Assembly (NCBI RefSeq): GCF_015207035.1
Contig: NZ_JADEXQ010000050.1
Coordinates: forward strand, 1-45,717
DNA: 45,717 nt
Reading direction: 5' to 3'
Source of the DNA: Romeriopsis navalis LEGE 11480
Lineage (GTDB): Bacteria; Cyanobacteriota; Cyanobacteriia; Leptolyngbyales; Leptolyngbyaceae
Shown here: positions 1-8,998 of the stretch, one piece after another
Layout: every line of letters begins with the position of its first letter
Numbering within the stretch: the first letter of the stretch is position 1
Notes under the pieces: model-generated
The model's input: only the letters and a program-made list of their open reading frames with translations
Database searches by the model: none
What the model was told of the DNA's origin: nothing
Position numbers and translations under genes: made by a program

Positions 1-63
1 ATCTTTCAGCTGACGCACACCGTTCTTGTACAACTGGTCGCTTTCACATCGGGGACAACGCAT
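1..63 (-). CDS. Transposase-like zinc-ribbon protein, N-terminus only (cut by window edge)
   Basis: The minus strand opens with ATG at 63 and reads 21 codons, without a stop, to the window edge. The peptide starts MRCPRCESDQLYKNGVRQLKD-like: a CPRC knuckle at residues 3-6 followed by a KNG motif. This resembles the zinc ribbon at the start of IS1-family InsA-type transposase proteins and related IS zinc ribbons. An AGGCAGG sequence lies about 3-9 bases upstream of the ATG as a plausible ribosome binding site. The stretch between this start and the histidine kinase stop (64-107) would hold the IS end, but no terminal inverted repeat can be tested without the other end. Seen: the CxxC start. 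Inferred: membership of an insertion sequence. Another short zinc-ribbon protein is possible. Confidence 0.45.
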   Translation of the reverse strand, partial: MRCPRCESDQLYKNGVRQLKD

Positions 64-107
64 CAAACCTGCCTCTATCGGTTGATGCACCTAGGGTTCC
101 CCATTCC

Positions 108-1526
108 TCACTTAAACGCCCAGTGCCGCTGACCACGACTAACATGCGTTGTACTACGGGTATCGATCACCGGTAGTTGAACGATAAATTCGGTGCCCAC
201 GTCTAAGGTCGATTCAACGCGGAGTATCCCACCATGCTTTTCCGTGATGATTTCGTGGGCGATCGCTAAACCCAGTCCCGTACCTTTGCCAAATTCTTTG
301 GTGGTGAAGAGTCGTTCAAAAATTCGGTTTTTGACTTCTGCTGGCATGCCTGGGCCATTATCCTTAAACCGAATAATCACTGATTCAAAATCATCGCTGG
401 AGGTAATGTTAATGCAAATTTGAGGGGATGCGGTTTGGTGATTGAACTGACCGGCGTGAATACCTTCATCGATCGCATCGATCGCATTTGCTAGGATATT
501 CATAAACACTTGGTTGAGCTGACCGGGGAAACATTCAATCTCAAGCGGTGTGTTGTCATAGTCGCAAATTACATTAATGGCACCCCTTGACTCATTGGCT
601 TTGAGCCGATGTTTGAGAATCAGTAAGGTGCTATCGACGCCATCCTGAATGCAGGCGGGGATTTTATGTTCGGTGTCAGCCCGTGAGAAATTGCGGAGAC
701 TATCGCTGAGGCTTTGAACCCGGCGAATGCCTTCATGCATGGATTGAATGAGCTTGGGCAAGTCATGTCGAATAAAGCCAAGATCAAGTTGCTCAAATTG
801 TGTTTGTAATGCCGTAGTTTGCTCGGGGCAGTTGGTTTCATAGAGGGCAAAGGCTTGAAAAATCACTTCAACATAACTGAGCGCATGATCAATATTGCCG
901 GAGAGAAACCCAATCGGATTATTAATCTCGTGGGCAACGCCCGCCACGAGATTACCTAAAGTCGACATCTTTTCGCCTTGGGCTAATTGCATCTGGGTAT
1001 CGCGCAACATGTCAATGGCTTCTGCTAACTCTTGCGTTTTGTAGTCGAGTCGAACTTCGGTTTTTTCTAATTCCAGTTCGAGGTTAAGCTGCGCGGTGCA
1101 GTCGCGGATATGAATGCAGCAATATTCTTGGTGCTCGATCGCGCAATAACGCAGGTTGAGTTCCAACGCATAGGTTTGACCGTTAGGGCCAACATAGGTT
1201 GTGACAATGATGACAGGGGATTGCCGCGCTTGCGACCAATAGCGGGACCAAGCCGCAGCGGTGGGAAGGAGACCAACTTCGAACAATGAGCGAGATTTGA
1301 GTTGATCAAGATGGCAATCAAATAACTTGCAGATGGCGGGATTTGCATCAAGAATTTTCCCATCAAACGTGACCCACAGGAGTCCTTCCAGCATGTGGGC
1401 GATCGCAAACTGATGCAGCCGCGAATCACGGTCAGTTGAGGTACGCGACGCCAACTGCGGCTCGAGCGGTAAAGACCAATTTGAGGGGGGATGATTCGGC
1501 TCTAAATCGTCGATTTCAGCGTTCAT
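108..1526 (-). CDS. PAS-domain sensor histidine kinase, soluble
   Basis: A 472-residue two-component sensor kinase that should autophosphorylate on histidine. A PAS-like domain covers about residues 40-145, followed by a coiled-coil linker (145-185). The dimerisation and phosphoacceptor box reads GVAHEINNPIGF, with His199. The ATPase domain has the N box around 337-350 (NQVFMNILANAID), the G1 box DNGPGMP at 389-395, the F region FERLFTTKEF at 403-412 and the G2 box GKGTGLGLA at 413-421. The HEINNP form is typical of PAS kinases in cyanobacteria. There is no signal peptide, membrane segment or receiver domain, so the input is probably cytosolic. No response regulator gene is adjacent, so it is an orphan in this window. 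About 20 residues beyond the ATPase core end 45 bases from the probable transposase gene. The family call is secure; the signal is unknown. Confidence 0.93.
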   Translation of the reverse strand: MNAEIDDLEPNHPPSNWSLPLEPQLASRTSTDRDSRLHQFAIAHMLEGLLWVTFDGKILDANPAICKLFDCHLDQLKSRSLFEVGLLPTAAAWSRYWSQARQSPVIIVTTYVGPNGQTYALELNLRYCAIEHQEYCCIHIRDCTAQLNLELELEKTEVRLDYKTQELAEAIDMLRDTQMQLAQGEKMSTLGNLVAGVAHEINNPIGFLSGNIDHALSYVEVIFQAFALYETNCPEQTTALQTQFEQLDLGFIRHDLPKLIQSMHEGIRRVQSLSDSLRNFSRADTEHKIPACIQDGVDSTLLILKHRLKANESRGAINVICDYDNTPLEIECFPGQLNQVFMNILANAIDAIDEGIHAGQFNHQTASPQICINITSSDDFESVIIRFKDNGPGMPAEVKNRIFERLFTTKEFGKGTGLGLAIAHEIITEKHGGILRVESTLDVGTEFIVQLPVIDTRSTTHVSRGQRHWAFK

Positions 1527-1671
1527 GCTTCACGGCTGGGCAAGCCTTAGGAGATCCGATGCGGATTCATATTTCACTTTTTTATGTTACCCGGGAAGTA
1601 AATACTGATAACAATTTAGGCAAGGCAATTTATTCCGCAAAACTACGGGGATTTGCCCGACAGATTCGCCG

Positions 1672-2913
1672 CTATGCGTGAATCGACGGACTGTTCGTGA
1701 ATTTTAGCTGATGCCGAGTAATGGCGGCCTGATAGCTGGCTTCTTGACGTTGCCCGATATTTTCTAAGCTATATTCCGTCAAGACGCGCTCCCGGGCAAT
1801 GCCGCCGAGCTGCTGCCGGCGGTCTGGATCTTGCAATAGTTGTAGCAGTGCCTCGGCCAGTGGTTTGGGTTGTTTCGGTGGAATCAGTAAGCCGGCATTG
1901 CCCCCATCGAGCATTTCGGCCATTCCACCGGCGTGGCTACCGACGACACCACGGCCTGCGGCCATTGATTCGAGGCAAACTAAGGGAAAGTTCTCCCAGA
2001 TACTAGGAAACACACAGATATCAGTCTGGGCCAAATATTCGGGAATGCGGTCCAGTGGCACGGCCCCAACAAACTCTAGGGATGCGGCATAACGTCGTAG
2101 CTTCTGGCTGAGATATTCCTGCATATTTAGGTTTGCCTGGGGTGATGGCCAAGCGGGGCCAACAAACCGGAACTTTGCGGCTGGATATTGTTGTAATACC
2201 AGGGGAATGGCTCGCATTAAGTCGAGGATGCCTTTGCGGATTTCGAGCCGACCAATGAACGTCACACGCTGTGTCGAAGTATCAAGCGGAATATCCAGGG
2301 ATATGGCGGGCGGAATGTAGGGTAACGGTACATTGATAAAGTTAGCGGGGTTTAGTTGCCAGTCGGTCTGGACCTGATGCAGGATTGCCTGGGAGGGGCC
2401 AGAAAGGACATCGGCATGGAGCGCATGTTGGTATTCGGGGTCTGCGCGATAATGATAGGCCGGTGATGACTGGGGCCATTTTCCCCGACGTAAACTCCCG
2501 AGGAAAAACCGAGCTTGGGCTAGGCGGGTCATGGGGATATGACTGATTGCAGCCAGCATGTAGCTCGGAGTATGCAGCTTAAGTACAAACGGCAAATCCG
2601 GAAATTGTTGACGAATTTCACGGCCCTCGGCACCACAATCCGGCCCTTCAATCACGTCAAAGTTGACGACGTGATGTCGTTGGGCGAATGTGGCCAAAAT
2701 TTCCTGCGGAAAACTCGTGCGATTCAGCGGTTGGATGCGATGCACCTTCAAGCCCGGGAACGCTTCACAGCCAGTGCGAGTGGGACTCGCGGTAAAAACT
2801 TCAACGGTATGACCCCGTTGCGCTAACAGATGCGCTGCCTGCTGGACATAGGTGGCAATACCGCCGATCGCATTATCCGGAGGATATTCATAACTAACAA
2901 ATGCAATCTTCAT
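1672..2913 (-). CDS. GT4 family glycosyltransferase, distal tandem copy
   Basis: A 413-residue retaining glycosyltransferase of the GT-B fold, expected at the cytosolic face of the membrane and adding a sugar from a nucleotide sugar to a growing glycan. The N-terminal acceptor domain opens SYEYPPDNAIGGIATYV with the glycine loop of GT4 enzymes. The C-terminal donor domain has FIGRLEIRKG (about 219-228) and the E-x7-E motif in WENFPLVCLESMAAG. It is the last gene of the minus-strand operon, 58 bases after its paralogue. Residues 208-402 are encoded by DNA identical to the paralogue (positions 1709-2292), while the N-terminal halves are only similar. This points to recent gene conversion or a misassembled duplication. 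The sugar donor and acceptor cannot be read from the sequence. Confidence 0.93.
   Translation of the reverse strand: MKIAFVSYEYPPDNAIGGIATYVQQAAHLLAQRGHTVEVFTASPTRTGCEAFPGLKVHRIQPLNRTSFPQEILATFAQRHHVVNFDVIEGPDCGAEGREIRQQFPDLPFVLKLHTPSYMLAAISHIPMTRLAQARFFLGSLRRGKWPQSSPAYHYRADPEYQHALHADVLSGPSQAILHQVQTDWQLNPANFINVPLPYIPPAISLDIPLDTSTQRVTFIGRLEIRKGILDLMRAIPLVLQQYPAAKFRFVGPAWPSPQANLNMQEYLSQKLRRYAASLEFVGAVPLDRIPEYLAQTDICVFPSIWENFPLVCLESMAAGRGVVGSHAGGMAEMLDGGNAGLLIPPKQPKPLAEALLQLLQDPDRRQQLGGIARERVLTEYSLENIGQRQEASYQAAITRHQLKFTNSPSIHA
1709..2292. repeat. 584-bp perfect direct repeat, copy A
   Basis: Read base by base, positions 1709-2292 are identical to 3024-3607 (offset 1315). The flanking bases differ at both ends (1708 C against 3023 G; 2293 A against 3608 G). 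The repeat lies wholly inside the GT4 gene and encodes its donor-binding C-terminal half. Confidence 0.97.
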
Positions 2914-2971
2914 GAATTGGCCAGTGGCGAGAGAGGATTCACGGTGTCAACTCAAGGAATGAGTTAGAAAT

Positions 2972-4231
2972 TTAGCTAATTTGCAGTGGGCTGGATGCTA
3001 AAGGTTGGGGGGGATAGACTTTGTGATGCCGAGTAATGGCGGCCTGATAGCTGGCTTCTTGACGTTGCCCGATATTTTCTAAGCTATATTCCGTCAAGAC
3101 GCGCTCCCGGGCAATGCCGCCGAGCTGCTGCCGGCGGTCTGGATCTTGCAATAGTTGTAGCAGTGCCTCGGCCAGTGGTTTGGGTTGTTTCGGTGGAATC
3201 AGTAAGCCGGCATTGCCCCCATCGAGCATTTCGGCCATTCCACCGGCGTGGCTACCGACGACACCACGGCCTGCGGCCATTGATTCGAGGCAAACTAAGG
3301 GAAAGTTCTCCCAGATACTAGGAAACACACAGATATCAGTCTGGGCCAAATATTCGGGAATGCGGTCCAGTGGCACGGCCCCAACAAACTCTAGGGATGC
3401 GGCATAACGTCGTAGCTTCTGGCTGAGATATTCCTGCATATTTAGGTTTGCCTGGGGTGATGGCCAAGCGGGGCCAACAAACCGGAACTTTGCGGCTGGA
3501 TATTGTTGTAATACCAGGGGAATGGCTCGCATTAAGTCGAGGATGCCTTTGCGGATTTCGAGCCGACCAATGAACGTCACACGCTGTGTCGAAGTATCAA
3601 GCGGAATGTCCAGCAGACTTGGCGTTGGGATATAGGGATAGGGAACCGAGGCGCAAAGCACGGGGTTGAGTTCCCACTCCGTGCGAACTAAGTCTTTGAT
3701 GGCATTGCAGGGGGCCGCAATTTCTTGTGCCCGTAAGGCGTTGTGGTATTCGGGATCGCGCTGTCGATCGTAGGTTTCGCCCGTGAGCTGAGGCCATTGT
3801 CCGCGTCGGAGCCCACCGAGGATAAACCGGGCTTTTCCCGATAAGCTGAGGGGCGGACGGCCAACACGACGCAGCATATAGCTGGGAGTATGCAGCTTGA
3901 GTACCATTGGTAATTCGGGGAACTTTGCCCCGATTCCCGCCGCATCAGCACCACAGTCCGGACCTTCGGCAACATCAAACTGAATGGCCTGATGCCGTGC
4001 GGTGAAAATGGGGGTAATTTCGGTGGCGAAACTCTGACGATCGGTGGGTTGAATGCGATGGACCGTCACCCCGGCATCCGTTTCGCTGCCTGCGCGATCG
4101 GGACTGGCAGCAAAAACTTCAACGGTATGGCCCCGCTGCGCCAGCATATGTGCCGCTTGGCGAACGTAGGTGGCAATGCCACCGATCGCAGTATCGGGGG
4201 GATATTCGTAGCTAATGAGGGCAATTTTCAT
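2972..4231 (-). CDS. GT4 family glycosyltransferase, proximal tandem copy
   Basis: A 419-residue paralogue of the next gene in the operon. Its N-terminus (SYEYPPDTAIGGIATYV) and middle are clearly homologous to that gene but diverged, including different residues around 120-200 where the acceptor would bind. Residues 209-403 are identical to the paralogue at the DNA level. The E-x7-E motif is in WENFPLVCLE. The last 16 residues differ again, so identity stops just before the stop codon. The start is 4 bases after the stop of the ABC ATPase gene, so translation is probably coupled. A plausible reading is that the two enzymes use the same nucleotide sugar but different acceptors. That is inference from which half is conserved. 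Confidence 0.93.
   Translation of the reverse strand: MKIALISYEYPPDTAIGGIATYVRQAAHMLAQRGHTVEVFAASPDRAGSETDAGVTVHRIQPTDRQSFATEITPIFTARHQAIQFDVAEGPDCGADAAGIGAKFPELPMVLKLHTPSYMLRRVGRPPLSLSGKARFILGGLRRGQWPQLTGETYDRQRDPEYHNALRAQEIAAPCNAIKDLVRTEWELNPVLCASVPYPYIPTPSLLDIPLDTSTQRVTFIGRLEIRKGILDLMRAIPLVLQQYPAAKFRFVGPAWPSPQANLNMQEYLSQKLRRYAASLEFVGAVPLDRIPEYLAQTDICVFPSIWENFPLVCLESMAAGRGVVGSHAGGMAEMLDGGNAGLLIPPKQPKPLAEALLQLLQDPDRRQQLGGIARERVLTEYSLENIGQRQEASYQAAITRHHKVYPPQPLASSPLQIS
3024..3607. repeat. 584-bp perfect direct repeat, copy B
   Basis: This is the second copy of the block described at 1709-2292, with no mismatch found over 584 bases. It is confined to the C-terminal half of the second GT4 gene. 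Confidence 0.97.
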
Positions 4232-4235
4232 GGGA

Positions 4236-5504
4236 TTAATGGGTCAAAATAGGGGTGTCTTGATTGAGGCGGCTACCTTGGGAGAGACGGACAAGACCGT
4301 GGTCATTGCGATAGGCCCACATGGCGTTTTCGACGATCGCGGGTTGCACTTCAAAGCTGAGGGCATCTTCAGCTTCAAGGTAGGTGACAGGATCATTCGA
4401 GCGGAAGAGGAAGATACTGGCACGGTAAGAACCGGGATAGAGCGGCAGACGACGGAGATTGAAGCTGACCGATAGTTCGTCTTTGAGTGGGAAGGGTTCG
4501 AGTCCTTCTTCACTGGTGCAGAGGCTTGAGACTAAGGTGCCCATCATGTCGTAGATACGGATGACGATCGCGCAGTCGCTCAAGGGACTATGGCCGTTGA
4601 GTTTGATATGGAGCTGATAGTCGCGATCGAAGATCGGCGATTGGGTCCGACAGAGCTCTTCGTCTTCCAGGTACGCATCAACGAGTTCGATGCCGTAGGG
4701 ACTGGTTGTACCGATTGTTGCGGGGGCGGATTCGGCACTGCTGAGATAGTGCTTAACGCCGTCTTCCGCGCTCCCAGCAAAAATCAGCTCACCTTTACGC
4801 ATCATCAGGGCGGAGTCACAGAGTTGACGAATGGCCGCCATATTGTGACTGACAAAGAGGACGGTGCGACCACCGTGGGCAACGTCTTTCATTTTGCCGA
4901 GGCACTTATTTTGGAATTGTGAGTCACCGACGGCGAGGACTTCATCCACAATCAAAATTTCGGGTTCGAGGTGGGCGGCAACGGCAAAAGCTAGGCGCAC
5001 GTACATCCCCGAGGAATAACGCTTGACTGGCGTATCGAGGAATTTTTCGACTTCGGCAAAGTCCACAATCTCATCAAACTTGCGCTTGATCTCAACTTTG
5101 CTCATGCCAAGGATGGCACCATTGAGAAAAATGTTTTCCCGGCCCGTGAGTTCGGGATGAAAACCGGTCCCAACTTCGAGTAGGCTGGCGACCCGACCGC
5201 GCATCTGAATGCGGCCCGATGTGGGTTCGGTGATGCGACTGAGCACCTTGAGCAAGGTGGATTTCCCCGCACCGTTGCGGCCAATGACGCCAACCCGCTC
5301 ACCTTGACGAATATCAAAAGAAACATCGTTTAAGGCCCAAAAATCTTGCTCGGACGATGTCTGGCGCGATCGATTAAAGCTACCTGTGAGGCGTTTGGCT
5401 TGGCCCGACAGCATTTCGCGGAACGAACCATATTGGTTATTGGCGGATTTGCCGAGGGTGTAGCGTTTACTCAGGTTCTCGACCTGAATCACAATATCTG
5501 ACAT
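4236..5504 (-). CDS. Polysaccharide ABC transporter ATP-binding protein with Wzt-like C-terminal domain
   Basis: A 422-residue ATPase that powers export of a lipid-linked polysaccharide across the inner membrane with the permease encoded just upstream. The nucleotide-binding domain has Walker A GRNGAGKST (75-83), signature YSSGM (163-167), Walker B ILIVDE (183-188) and the switch histidine in FVSHN (His220). This is the sequence type of the O-antigen and teichoic acid exporters (Wzt, TagH, RfbE). Residues of roughly 255-400 form an extra beta-rich domain resembling the Wzt C-terminal carbohydrate-binding domain, which in known systems recognises the chain terminus. The start lies 31 bases after the permease stop and the stop lies 4 bases before the first GT4 gene. 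Confidence in the family is high; the exported glycan is unknown. Confidence 0.95.
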   Translation of the reverse strand: MSDIVIQVENLSKRYTLGKSANNQYGSFREMLSGQAKRLTGSFNRSRQTSSEQDFWALNDVSFDIRQGERVGVIGRNGAGKSTLLKVLSRITEPTSGRIQMRGRVASLLEVGTGFHPELTGRENIFLNGAILGMSKVEIKRKFDEIVDFAEVEKFLDTPVKRYSSGMYVRLAFAVAAHLEPEILIVDEVLAVGDSQFQNKCLGKMKDVAHGGRTVLFVSHNMAAIRQLCDSALMMRKGELIFAGSAEDGVKHYLSSAESAPATIGTTSPYGIELVDAYLEDEELCRTQSPIFDRDYQLHIKLNGHSPLSDCAIVIRIYDMMGTLVSSLCTSEEGLEPFPLKDELSVSFNLRRLPLYPGSYRASIFLFRSNDPVTYLEAEDALSFEVQPAIVENAMWAYRNDHGLVRLSQGSRLNQDTPILTH

Positions 5505-5535
5505 GACTCAAAAATAAATAAAGTGGATGAATGAA

Positions 5536-6366
5536 TTAGATGACGTCAGCGAAGGAGCGTTCATAGGCGCGGAAGTAACGAATGCCGCCGAACAAAAAGG
5601 CAAACACAATACCGATCGAGATGACAAAGCCAGGTAAATAAAGGTGTGAGTCACCGCCCAGGATGGCCCAGCGGAAGCCGTCAATGACCCCCACCATGGG
5701 ATTGAGGGAGTAGATCCAGCGCCACTGCTCAGGCACAATACTGCTGCTAAAGCCCACCGGGGAGATATACAGACCAAACTGAATGATGAAGGGCACCACA
5801 TAGCGGAAATCCCGATATTTAACATTCAGTGCCGATAGCCATAAACCCGCACCCATGGCTGCACTAAAGGCAATCAGGATGAAAAAGGGGAGGGTAATAA
5901 TCCGCCAGCTTGGAATGAAGTGATACCAAGCCATGAGGCCAACCATAATCACACTGGAAATCATGAAGTCAATCAAGCTGACAATCACAGCACTAGTGGG
6001 GAGCACCAGGCGGGGAAAATAAACCTTCGACAGCAGATTTGCGTTGGTGATGAGGCTATTGCTACATTCAGATAAGGAATTGGCGAAGAATTGCCAAGGC
6101 AACATGGCCGCAAACACTAAAATCGGATAGGGTGCGCCTTGAGTCGGTAATTTGGCCAGGCTCCCGAAGACGACGCTAAACACGATCATCGTCAGAAAAG
6201 GTCGGAGTAAGGCCCAAGCAATCCCAATTGTGGTTTGTTTGTAGCGGACGAGAATATCGCGCCAGGCGAGAAAGTAGAAGAGTTCGCGGTAGCGCCACAG
6301 ATCCTGCCAGTATTGCCGTTCGGCGCGGCCTGATTCGATGGTGAATGAGAGGGAGCGCTGGGTCAT
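5536..6366 (-). CDS. ABC-2 type polysaccharide export permease (Wzm/TagG type)
   Basis: A 276-residue inner-membrane permease, the usual size for this family. It has about six hydrophobic segments, the first near residues 36-60 (LVRYKQTTIGIAWALLRPFL, characteristic of the family) and others near 65-90, 105-140, 150-175, 175-200 and 230-265. With the ATPase that follows it should form the pore that flips a polysaccharide chain. It is the first gene of the minus-strand operon. A 16-bp near-perfect palindrome lies 47-62 bases upstream of its start. The stop and the ATPase start are separated by 31 bases. The family is certain from sequence; the substrate is inferred from the two adjacent glycosyltransferases. 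Confidence 0.95.
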   Translation of the reverse strand: MTQRSLSFTIESGRAERQYWQDLWRYRELFYFLAWRDILVRYKQTTIGIAWALLRPFLTMIVFSVVFGSLAKLPTQGAPYPILVFAAMLPWQFFANSLSECSNSLITNANLLSKVYFPRLVLPTSAVIVSLIDFMISSVIMVGLMAWYHFIPSWRIITLPFFILIAFSAAMGAGLWLSALNVKYRDFRYVVPFIIQFGLYISPVGFSSSIVPEQWRWIYSLNPMVGVIDGFRWAILGGDSHLYLPGFVISIGIVFAFLFGGIRYFRAYERSFADVI

Positions 6367-6412
6367 GGTGTTCGCACTTGGAAAAGAGAGCTATGGGTCA
6401 CAGGGCAAAAGA

Positions 6413-6428
6413 ATTTCTTGGAAGAAAT
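6413..6428. promoter_or_regulatory. Palindrome upstream of the export operon (possible operator)
   Basis: Seven-base arms ATTTCTT and AAGAAAT flank GG. The site lies 47-62 bases upstream of the permease start, where an operator could overlap a promoter. No convincing -35/-10 pair was found on the minus strand. It is AT-rich, so chance occurrence is possible. Confidence 0.25.
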
Positions 6429-6647
6429 ATCCCGATGGCTCTACTCTGGCAAATGATTTTCTGCGATCGCGTATACGCTGTTGTGGACTTTGGTGTTTGA
6501 CTTGTGCAGGGGATTGAGTCACGCCTCGGGGATTTGTATGTGACAGTAGAAAAATCGGATAAGGTGGATCTAGTCAGAATTACCGCTTTTGGTTAAGCTG
6601 TAGGGCAGTTTTCCTGCCATCACCTGTGGCATTTGTGATTACGGCCT

Positions 6648-8873
6648 ATGAAATTTCCATTTGCAGCTTGGCGATCGCGAAGATCTTCAAGTAATGAACC
6701 ATCGGGTGCTGCAGCTCAGGGTTTAGGTACGTTTGGTGGAGTCTATACACCCTCAATTCTGACGATCTTGGGGGTGATTATGTACCTCCGGTTTGGTTGG
6801 GTTGTGGGTAATGTGGGGTTGGTCGGGTCGCTGCTGATTGTGACGCTGGCCACGGCAATTACCTTTTTGACAGCGTTGTCGGTCTGTGCGATCGCCACGG
6901 ACCGGGTGGTGCGGGTCGGGGGTGCGTACTATATGATTAGTCGCTCACTGGGGATTGAGACCGGTGGAGCTGTCGGAATTTCGCTGTATTTTGCGCAAGG
7001 GCTATCGATCGCGCTATATACGATGGGTTTTGCTGAGAGTGTGACCCAAACGTTTGGTCATTTAGATCAGACATTCGTGGCGCTGGTGACGACGATCGCC
7101 GTGGCAATACTTGCTTTAACTTCGGCGGAGGTGGCGATTAAGGCGCAGTACGTGATTATGGGGGCGATTATCCTATCGCTGTTGTCGTTGGTTCTGGGCG
7201 GGAATTTGCCGGCGGTGGCGCCGCAGGGATTGGGGGTGACGACGGGTAGCGTGCCATTTTGGAGCGTGTTTGCCGTGTTTTTCCCGGCGGTAACGGGAAT
7301 TATGGCAGGCGTCAGTATGTCGGGAGACTTGGAGAATCCGAGTCAATCGATTCCGAAGGGGACATTGGCCGCTGTGGGCACGGGTTATCTGATTTATATG
7401 GCGCTGCCGTTTTTGCTGTCGACGCGGGCCGATACTGCGAGTTTAGTGAATGATTCGCTGGTGATGCAGCGGTTGGCGATTTGGCAACCGGCGATTTTGT
7501 TGGGGGTCTGGGGTGCGACGTTATCGAGTGCACTGGGGAGTATTTTGGCCGCGCCGCGAGTATTGCAGGCGTTGGCCCGGGACGGGGTATTGCCCCGATG
7601 GTTGGCTTGGCTGGGCAATGGCAGTAAAGAAAAGGATGAGCCGCGGATTGGGACGATCGTGACTTTGATGATTGCGATCGCTGCGGTCTGTATTGGGGAC
7701 TTAAATTTGGTTGCTCCAGTATTGACGATGTTTTTCTTGACCACCTATCTGGTGCTCAATTTGGCGGCGGCGATCGAGGGAATGCTCCAGAGTCCATCAT
7801 TTCGACCAACGTTTAAGGTGAAGTGGATTTGGTCGCTGTTAGGGGCGATCGGTTGTTTGGCGGTGATGGTTTTGATCAATGCGACGGCCACATTGGCGGC
7901 AGCGGCGATCGTCTTAGCAATTTTCTTTTGGCTGAGTCAGCGAGAGCTGGAGACGACTTGGGGCGACGTACGGCGCGGCATGTGGATGGCGCTGGTGCGG
8001 TTTGGCCTATTTCAGATTGATCATGCAGAGGATACGAAGAACTGGCGACCGCATGTCTTGGTGCTATCGGGGACACCGACGAAGCGATGGCCATTGATTG
8101 AATTGGCGGAGGCGTTAACGCATAATCGGGGCTTGGTGACAGTGGCCAGTGTGTTGCCGGAGGGGTCGCGGGATGCTGAACAAAAAAGTAATCTGGAGCG
8201 ACTGATTCGGGATTATCTGATTAAGCAGAATGTGCAGGCGTTGGTACGCATTGTGACGGCGGCCGATCCGTTTGAGGGGACTCTACAGCTGGTCAGTACC
8301 TACGGTTTGGGGCCGATCGTGCCAAATACGATCGTGCTGGGGGCGAGCCAAGACGAGAAGCGGCAGCAGCAATATTGCGATATGGTGACGCAGCTACATC
8401 AGGCGAAGAAGAATGTCGTCATTTTACGGGACCACCCGCAGTATGGATTTGCGCATCGACATCAGATTGATGTGTGGTGGGGGGGGATGGAAGCCAATGG
8501 CGGTCTGATGCTGTTGATGGCTTACTTGCTGGGCTCGAATGTGGCGTGGCGGAATGCCACAATTTGCCTGAAGTTTGTGGTGCCTGATCCCAATGCGGCA
8601 CAGGCGGCAGAAGCGAATATTCAGGCGTTGGTGAGTGAGTTAAGGATTGGGGCGATCTATCAGGTGATTATTGCGGATGGGCGATCGTTTGATGAAATTT
8701 TGCATGATTCGTCGCGGGATGCCGATGTCGTATTTTTAGGGATGGCGACACCGGAGCAGGTGGATTTTGCGCAGTATTATCCAGATTTTTACCAGCGAAC
8801 AAGTGGGCTGCCAAGCGTGGTGTATGTGATGGCCGCGCCGGGGTTTGCCTATGGTCAGGTTTTGGGGGAATAG
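6648..8873 (+). CDS. SLC12-type cation-chloride cotransporter (APC superfamily)
   Basis: A 741-residue secondary transporter. Residues about 25-450 form some 12 membrane helices of the APC fold. The first helix region, LGTFGGVYTPSILTILGVI followed by MYLRFGWVVG, is the hallmark of Na-K-Cl and K-Cl cotransporters. After the membrane domain, residues about 460-741 form a large soluble domain. It begins RPHVLVLSG, contains PLIELAEAL and VVYVMAAPG-like segments, and matches the SLC12 C-terminal regulatory domain. It is expected to move chloride with sodium and/or potassium across the cell membrane, possibly for osmotic balance; ion selectivity cannot be read here. It stands alone between the export operon and the oxidoreductase gene, with a 281-base upstream gap that holds no clear promoter beyond short hairpins. 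Confidence 0.92.
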   Translation: MKFPFAAWRSRRSSSNEPSGAAAQGLGTFGGVYTPSILTILGVIMYLRFGWVVGNVGLVGSLLIVTLATAITFLTALSVCAIATDRVVRVGGAYYMISRSLGIETGGAVGISLYFAQGLSIALYTMGFAESVTQTFGHLDQTFVALVTTIAVAILALTSAEVAIKAQYVIMGAIILSLLSLVLGGNLPAVAPQGLGVTTGSVPFWSVFAVFFPAVTGIMAGVSMSGDLENPSQSIPKGTLAAVGTGYLIYMALPFLLSTRADTASLVNDSLVMQRLAIWQPAILLGVWGATLSSALGSILAAPRVLQALARDGVLPRWLAWLGNGSKEKDEPRIGTIVTLMIAIAAVCIGDLNLVAPVLTMFFLTTYLVLNLAAAIEGMLQSPSFRPTFKVKWIWSLLGAIGCLAVMVLINATATLAAAAIVLAIFFWLSQRELETTWGDVRRGMWMALVRFGLFQIDHAEDTKNWRPHVLVLSGTPTKRWPLIELAEALTHNRGLVTVASVLPEGSRDAEQKSNLERLIRDYLIKQNVQALVRIVTAADPFEGTLQLVSTYGLGPIVPNTIVLGASQDEKRQQQYCDMVTQLHQAKKNVVILRDHPQYGFAHRHQIDVWWGGMEANGGLMLLMAYLLGSNVAWRNATICLKFVVPDPNAAQAAEANIQALVSELRIGAIYQVIIADGRSFDEILHDSSRDADVVFLGMATPEQVDFAQYYPDFYQRTSGLPSVVYVMAAPGFAYGQVLGE

Positions 8874-8998
8874 GGTAAATCGGTGAGTAGGGGGTCACAG
8901 TTGTAATCGATTTATGTAGCCGTTAGGATCAATTGCGATAATGTCTCTCAAGCCCCTTTGAACAGGGAACATGTTAGTTTTACTGAGCCGATCAACCT

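Noticed and set aside
2949-2965. Six-base hairpin AACTCA/TGAGTT between the two GT4 genes
   Set aside because: Too short and without a T-run to call a terminator in an apparent operon.
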